From positions 317,567 through 381,566 of the forward strand of contig NZ_SJPS01000004.1 of NCBI RefSeq assembly GCF_007860015.1: a stretch of DNA of 64,000 nt, in the 5' to 3' direction. Of this stretch, positions 61,847 to 64,000 are shown in pieces. The position numbers were made by a program, and so were the translations under genes. Under the pieces are notes generated by a model. That model was not told where the DNA came from. It made no database searches and saw nothing but the letters and a program-made list of their open reading frames with translations. The DNA is from Bythopirellula polymerisocia. GTDB lineage: Bacteria; Planctomycetota; Planctomycetia; Pirellulales; Lacipirellulaceae. Within the stretch, counting starts at the first letter, position 1. Every line of letters begins with the position of its first letter.

Positions 61847-64000
61847 ATGCTGCAATTGTTACAAAATATTCGTTCCGGAGAACTCGCTTTGCATGAGGTT
61901 CCTGCGCCGGCGGTTGCACCTGGTGAGGTGCTGATTGCTAATCAGGCCTCTTTGGTGTCGGCGGGGACGGAGAAAATGGTCATGGACCTGGCGAAGAAGT
62001 CGCTGCTGGGGAAGGCGCGGGAGCGGCCGGATCATGTGCGGCGGGTGTTGGAGAAGGTGCACAATGAGGGGCTCGTGAGCACCTATCGGCAGGTCCGGCA
62101 GAAACTCGAGGAGCCGCTTTCGATGGGGTACAGCTCGGCGGGGGTGGTGATCGCCTGTGGGCAGGGGGTGCAGGACTTCAAGCCGGGGGATCGAGTCGCC
62201 TCGAATGGGCCGCATGCCGAGGTGGTGAGCGTGCCGCGGAATTTGTGTGCCCGCGTGCCGGAGAATGTGTCGCTGGAGTCGGCGGCGTTTGGCGTGCTGG
62301 GGAGTATTGCCCTGCAAGGGGTGCGGCTGACCCAAACCACGCTCGGCGAGACCGTGCTGGTGATCGGGCTGGGGCTGGTCGGGCAGTTGACGGTGGCCCT
62401 GTTGAAAGCTGCCGGGGTGCGGGTTCTGGGGGTGGATCCGGACGCGAGCCGGTGTGAGTTGGCTGTGCGGATGGGGGCCGACGTGGCGCGGCCCGACCTG
62501 GGGAGTGAGACGATTGAGCAGCTGACGGGGGGGCTGGGGGCCGACGCGGTCGTGATCACGGCCAGCACCAAGAGCAATGGACCCATTGAGATGGCAGCCG
62601 GCGCGGTGCGGCAGAAGGGGCGGATCGTGTTGGTCGGCGTGGTGGGGCTGGAGCTGGATCGCCGGCCGTTCTATTTCAAGGAATGTGAATTTGTGGTGTC
62701 GTGTTCGTATGGGCCGGGCCGGTACGACGCGAGCTACGAAGAGCGGGGGCAGGACTACCCGGCGGCGTATGTGCGGTGGACCGAGCAGCGGAATATTCAA
62801 GCGGTGTTGGATCTGATGGGGGCGGGGCGTCTGGATGTGGGGCCCTTGATTTCGCATCGGTTTGAGATCGGCGAGGCGGCGCGGGCGTATGAGATTATTG
62901 AGAGCGGGTCGGAAGCGTTTTTGGGAATGGTGCTGGAGTATGGGGGTAAGGAAGTTGCGAGGCGCGAGGCGCGAGGCGGGAAAGAAGTTGCGAGGCGCGA
63001 GGCGCTAGGCGCTAGCAATTCTACTCGCCACTCGTTCGGAACTTCCATTCGGTTGCGGGCTGCGAGTGGGAAGTCGGGGGGGAAATCTCGCTGTGGGGTG
63101 TTGGGGGTGGGGAATTTTGCGCGGGGGGTGATGTTGCCGGCGATGCGGGATGCGGGCGCGTTTGAGATTGCGGCAATTTGTAGTGCCAAGGGTGTGTCGG
63201 CAGCCCAGGCGGCGAAGACTTACAACGCGGAAGTCGCTTGCACGGACGAGGAGGAGATTTTTGGCGATCCTTCGATTGATACGGTGTTCTCGTTCACGCG
63301 GCACGACTTGCATGCGCGGCATGTGTTGCGGGCCATTCAGACGGGGAAGAATATTTTTGTCGAGAAGCCGTTGTGTTTGACGGTGGAGGAGTTGGGGGAG
63401 GTAGAGGGGGAAGTTGCGAGGCGCGAGGCGCGAGGCGGTAAAGAAGTTGTTAGGCGCGAGGCGCTAGGCGCTAGGGAAGAAGGGGGAGAGTTGAGTGCCG
63501 GAGGGGGGAGAGAAACACCTCTGGTGATGGTGGGGTTTAATCGGCGGTTTTCGCCCTCGGCGCGGTTGGTGCGGGAGCATTTTGCTCAGGTGGCGGCGCC
63601 GCTGACGGTTTCGATTCGGTTTAATGCGGGGGATATTCCTGCGGAGCATTGGACGCAGCAGGATGAGGAGGGGGGTGGACGCATCATTGGCGAGGCGTGT
63701 CATGCGATCGACCTGGCGACTTATTTGTGTGGTGCGCCGGTGGTGCGGGTGTTTGCTGAGTCGGTGGGGGGAGATCAGCCGGGGCAAATTACGGACGACC
63801 AGTGTTTTATAACCTTGCGGCATGCGAATGGGAGTATCTCGAACATCGCGTATCTGGCGGGAGGGGATCGGGCGTTTCCCAAGGAGCGGGTCGAGGTGCT
63901 GGGGGCCGGACGCGTGGCGGTGATCGATGATTTTCATACCGTGACGACGTACCACGGCGGCAAAAAGAAGGTCACGAAGGGGAAACAGCAGAAAGGGCAT
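61847..64000 (+). CDS. Two-domain oxidoreductase (MDR dehydrogenase + Gfo/Idh/MocA), truncated by window edge
   Basis: The frame is open for all 718 codons from the ATG at 61847 to the last base. Residues 1-365 form a zinc-type MDR alcohol dehydrogenase-like domain (GYSSAGVVIACGQGVQDFKPGDRV; VLVIGLGLVGQLTVALLKAAG; GADAVVITAS). Residues about 405-718 form a Gfo/Idh/MocA domain (GVLGVGNFARGVMLPAMR; FVEKPLCLTVEELG; MVGFNRRFSPSARLV; GEACHAIDLATYL). This fusion is known from polysaccharide loci, where it is thought to modify a nucleotide sugar. Two stretches of 22 residues (368-390 and 522-543) are not native: they are translated GCGCTAG repeat. GC content is far higher than in the preceding block. 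Confidence 0.88.
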   Translation, partial: MLQLLQNIRSGELALHEVPAPAVAPGEVLIANQASLVSAGTEKMVMDLAKKSLLGKARERPDHVRRVLEKVHNEGLVSTYRQVRQKLEEPLSMGYSSAGVVIACGQGVQDFKPGDRVASNGPHAEVVSVPRNLCARVPENVSLESAAFGVLGSIALQGVRLTQTTLGETVLVIGLGLVGQLTVALLKAAGVRVLGVDPDASRCELAVRMGADVARPDLGSETIEQLTGGLGADAVVITASTKSNGPIEMAAGAVRQKGRIVLVGVVGLELDRRPFYFKECEFVVSCSYGPGRYDASYEERGQDYPAAYVRWTEQRNIQAVLDLMGAGRLDVGPLISHRFEIGEAARAYEIIESGSEAFLGMVLEYGGKEVARREARGGKEVARREALGASNSTRHSFGTSIRLRAASGKSGGKSRCGVLGVGNFARGVMLPAMRDAGAFEIAAICSAKGVSAAQAAKTYNAEVACTDEEEIFGDPSIDTVFSFTRHDLHARHVLRAIQTGKNIFVEKPLCLTVEELGEVEGEVARREARGGKEVVRREALGAREEGGELSAGGGRETPLVMVGFNRRFSPSARLVREHFAQVAAPLTVSIRFNAGDIPAEHWTQQDEEGGGRIIGEACHAIDLATYLCGAPVVRVFAESVGGDQPGQITDDQCFITLRHANGSISNIAYLAGGDRAFPKERVEVLGAGRVAVIDDFHTVTTYHGGKKKVTKGKQQKGH
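62951..63016 (+). repeat. In-frame repeat insertion A in the oxidoreductase gene
   Basis: Two 33-bp units, each starting GAAGTTGCGAGGCGCGAGGC, placed between the two domains. The unit length is a multiple of three; they encode EVARREARGGK and EVARREALGAS. The surrounding sequence continues in the same frame. Confidence 0.92.
63410..63475 (+). repeat. In-frame repeat insertion B in the oxidoreductase gene
   Basis: 66 bp identical to insertion A at 62 positions. It encodes EVARREARGGK and EVVRREALGAR between FVEKPLCLTVEELG and LVMVGFNRRF, where family members normally have only a short helix. Confidence 0.92.

Noticed and set aside
61859-62857. Minus-strand frame of 332 codons
   Set aside because: Antisense shadow of the GC-rich oxidoreductase gene; Pro/His/Arg-rich composition is typical of such shadows.

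Overview
The window looks like chromosomal DNA of a planctomycete, most likely order Pirellulales (Lacipirellulaceae-like). The pointers are a DUF1559 pilin-like protein, secreted proteins carrying a DFDxDGDVDGxDFLxWQRG calcium-loop motif followed by a PEP-CTERM tail, a MoxR/DUF58/BatA block and an exosortase inside an exopolysaccharide locus. No tRNA, rRNA, CRISPR array or transposase was recognised.

Layout. 0-3 kb: a PAS-GAF-receiver protein cut by the left edge, and a membrane metallophosphoesterase. 3-8 kb (minus): MoxR ATPase, DUF58, BatA/VWA and a methyltransferase in one probable operon. 8-12 kb: ispD, tyrS, a PEP-CTERM protein and a DUF1559 protein. 12-20 kb: a UvrA-family protein in a tight operon with a GH2-like protein of unknown role and a ThiF/MoeB-like E1 enzyme, then a divergent protein kinase and the primary sigma factor. 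20-30 kb: a 76-aa protein, an RNase H-like protein with altered catalytic residues, glgB, a PpiD-like chaperone and topA. 30-36 kb: two paralogous PEP-CTERM proteins either side of a lipoprotein plus Wza-like exporter pair.

36-64 kb is one large exopolysaccharide locus. On the minus strand are a Wzc-type tyrosine autokinase, a CpsB/YwqE-type PHP phosphatase and a WaaL/Wzy-like membrane protein with TPRs. On the plus strand are a NusG-like regulator, a UDP-sugar dehydrogenase, RmlB, an exosortase with its EpsI-like partner, a Wzx flippase, four GT4 glycosyltransferases, two methyltransferases, a Wzy-like polymerase, and a two-domain oxidoreductase that runs off the right edge. Together they could make nucleotide sugars, assemble and flip a repeat unit, polymerise it, export it under tyrosine-kinase control and anchor PEP-CTERM proteins.

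The most unusual content is a set of nested palindromic and tandem repeats in the flanks of this locus (38.7-51.2 and 61.5-63.5 kb). They sit directly on gene ends. They supply the stop codons of at least four genes, leave rmlB without a normal start codon, and occur twice in frame inside the final oxidoreductase gene, each time adding about 22 arginine- and glutamate-rich residues. The flippase-to-glycosyltransferase block between them (51.9-61.5 kb) has none of these repeats and is visibly AT-richer, like an exchanged cassette.
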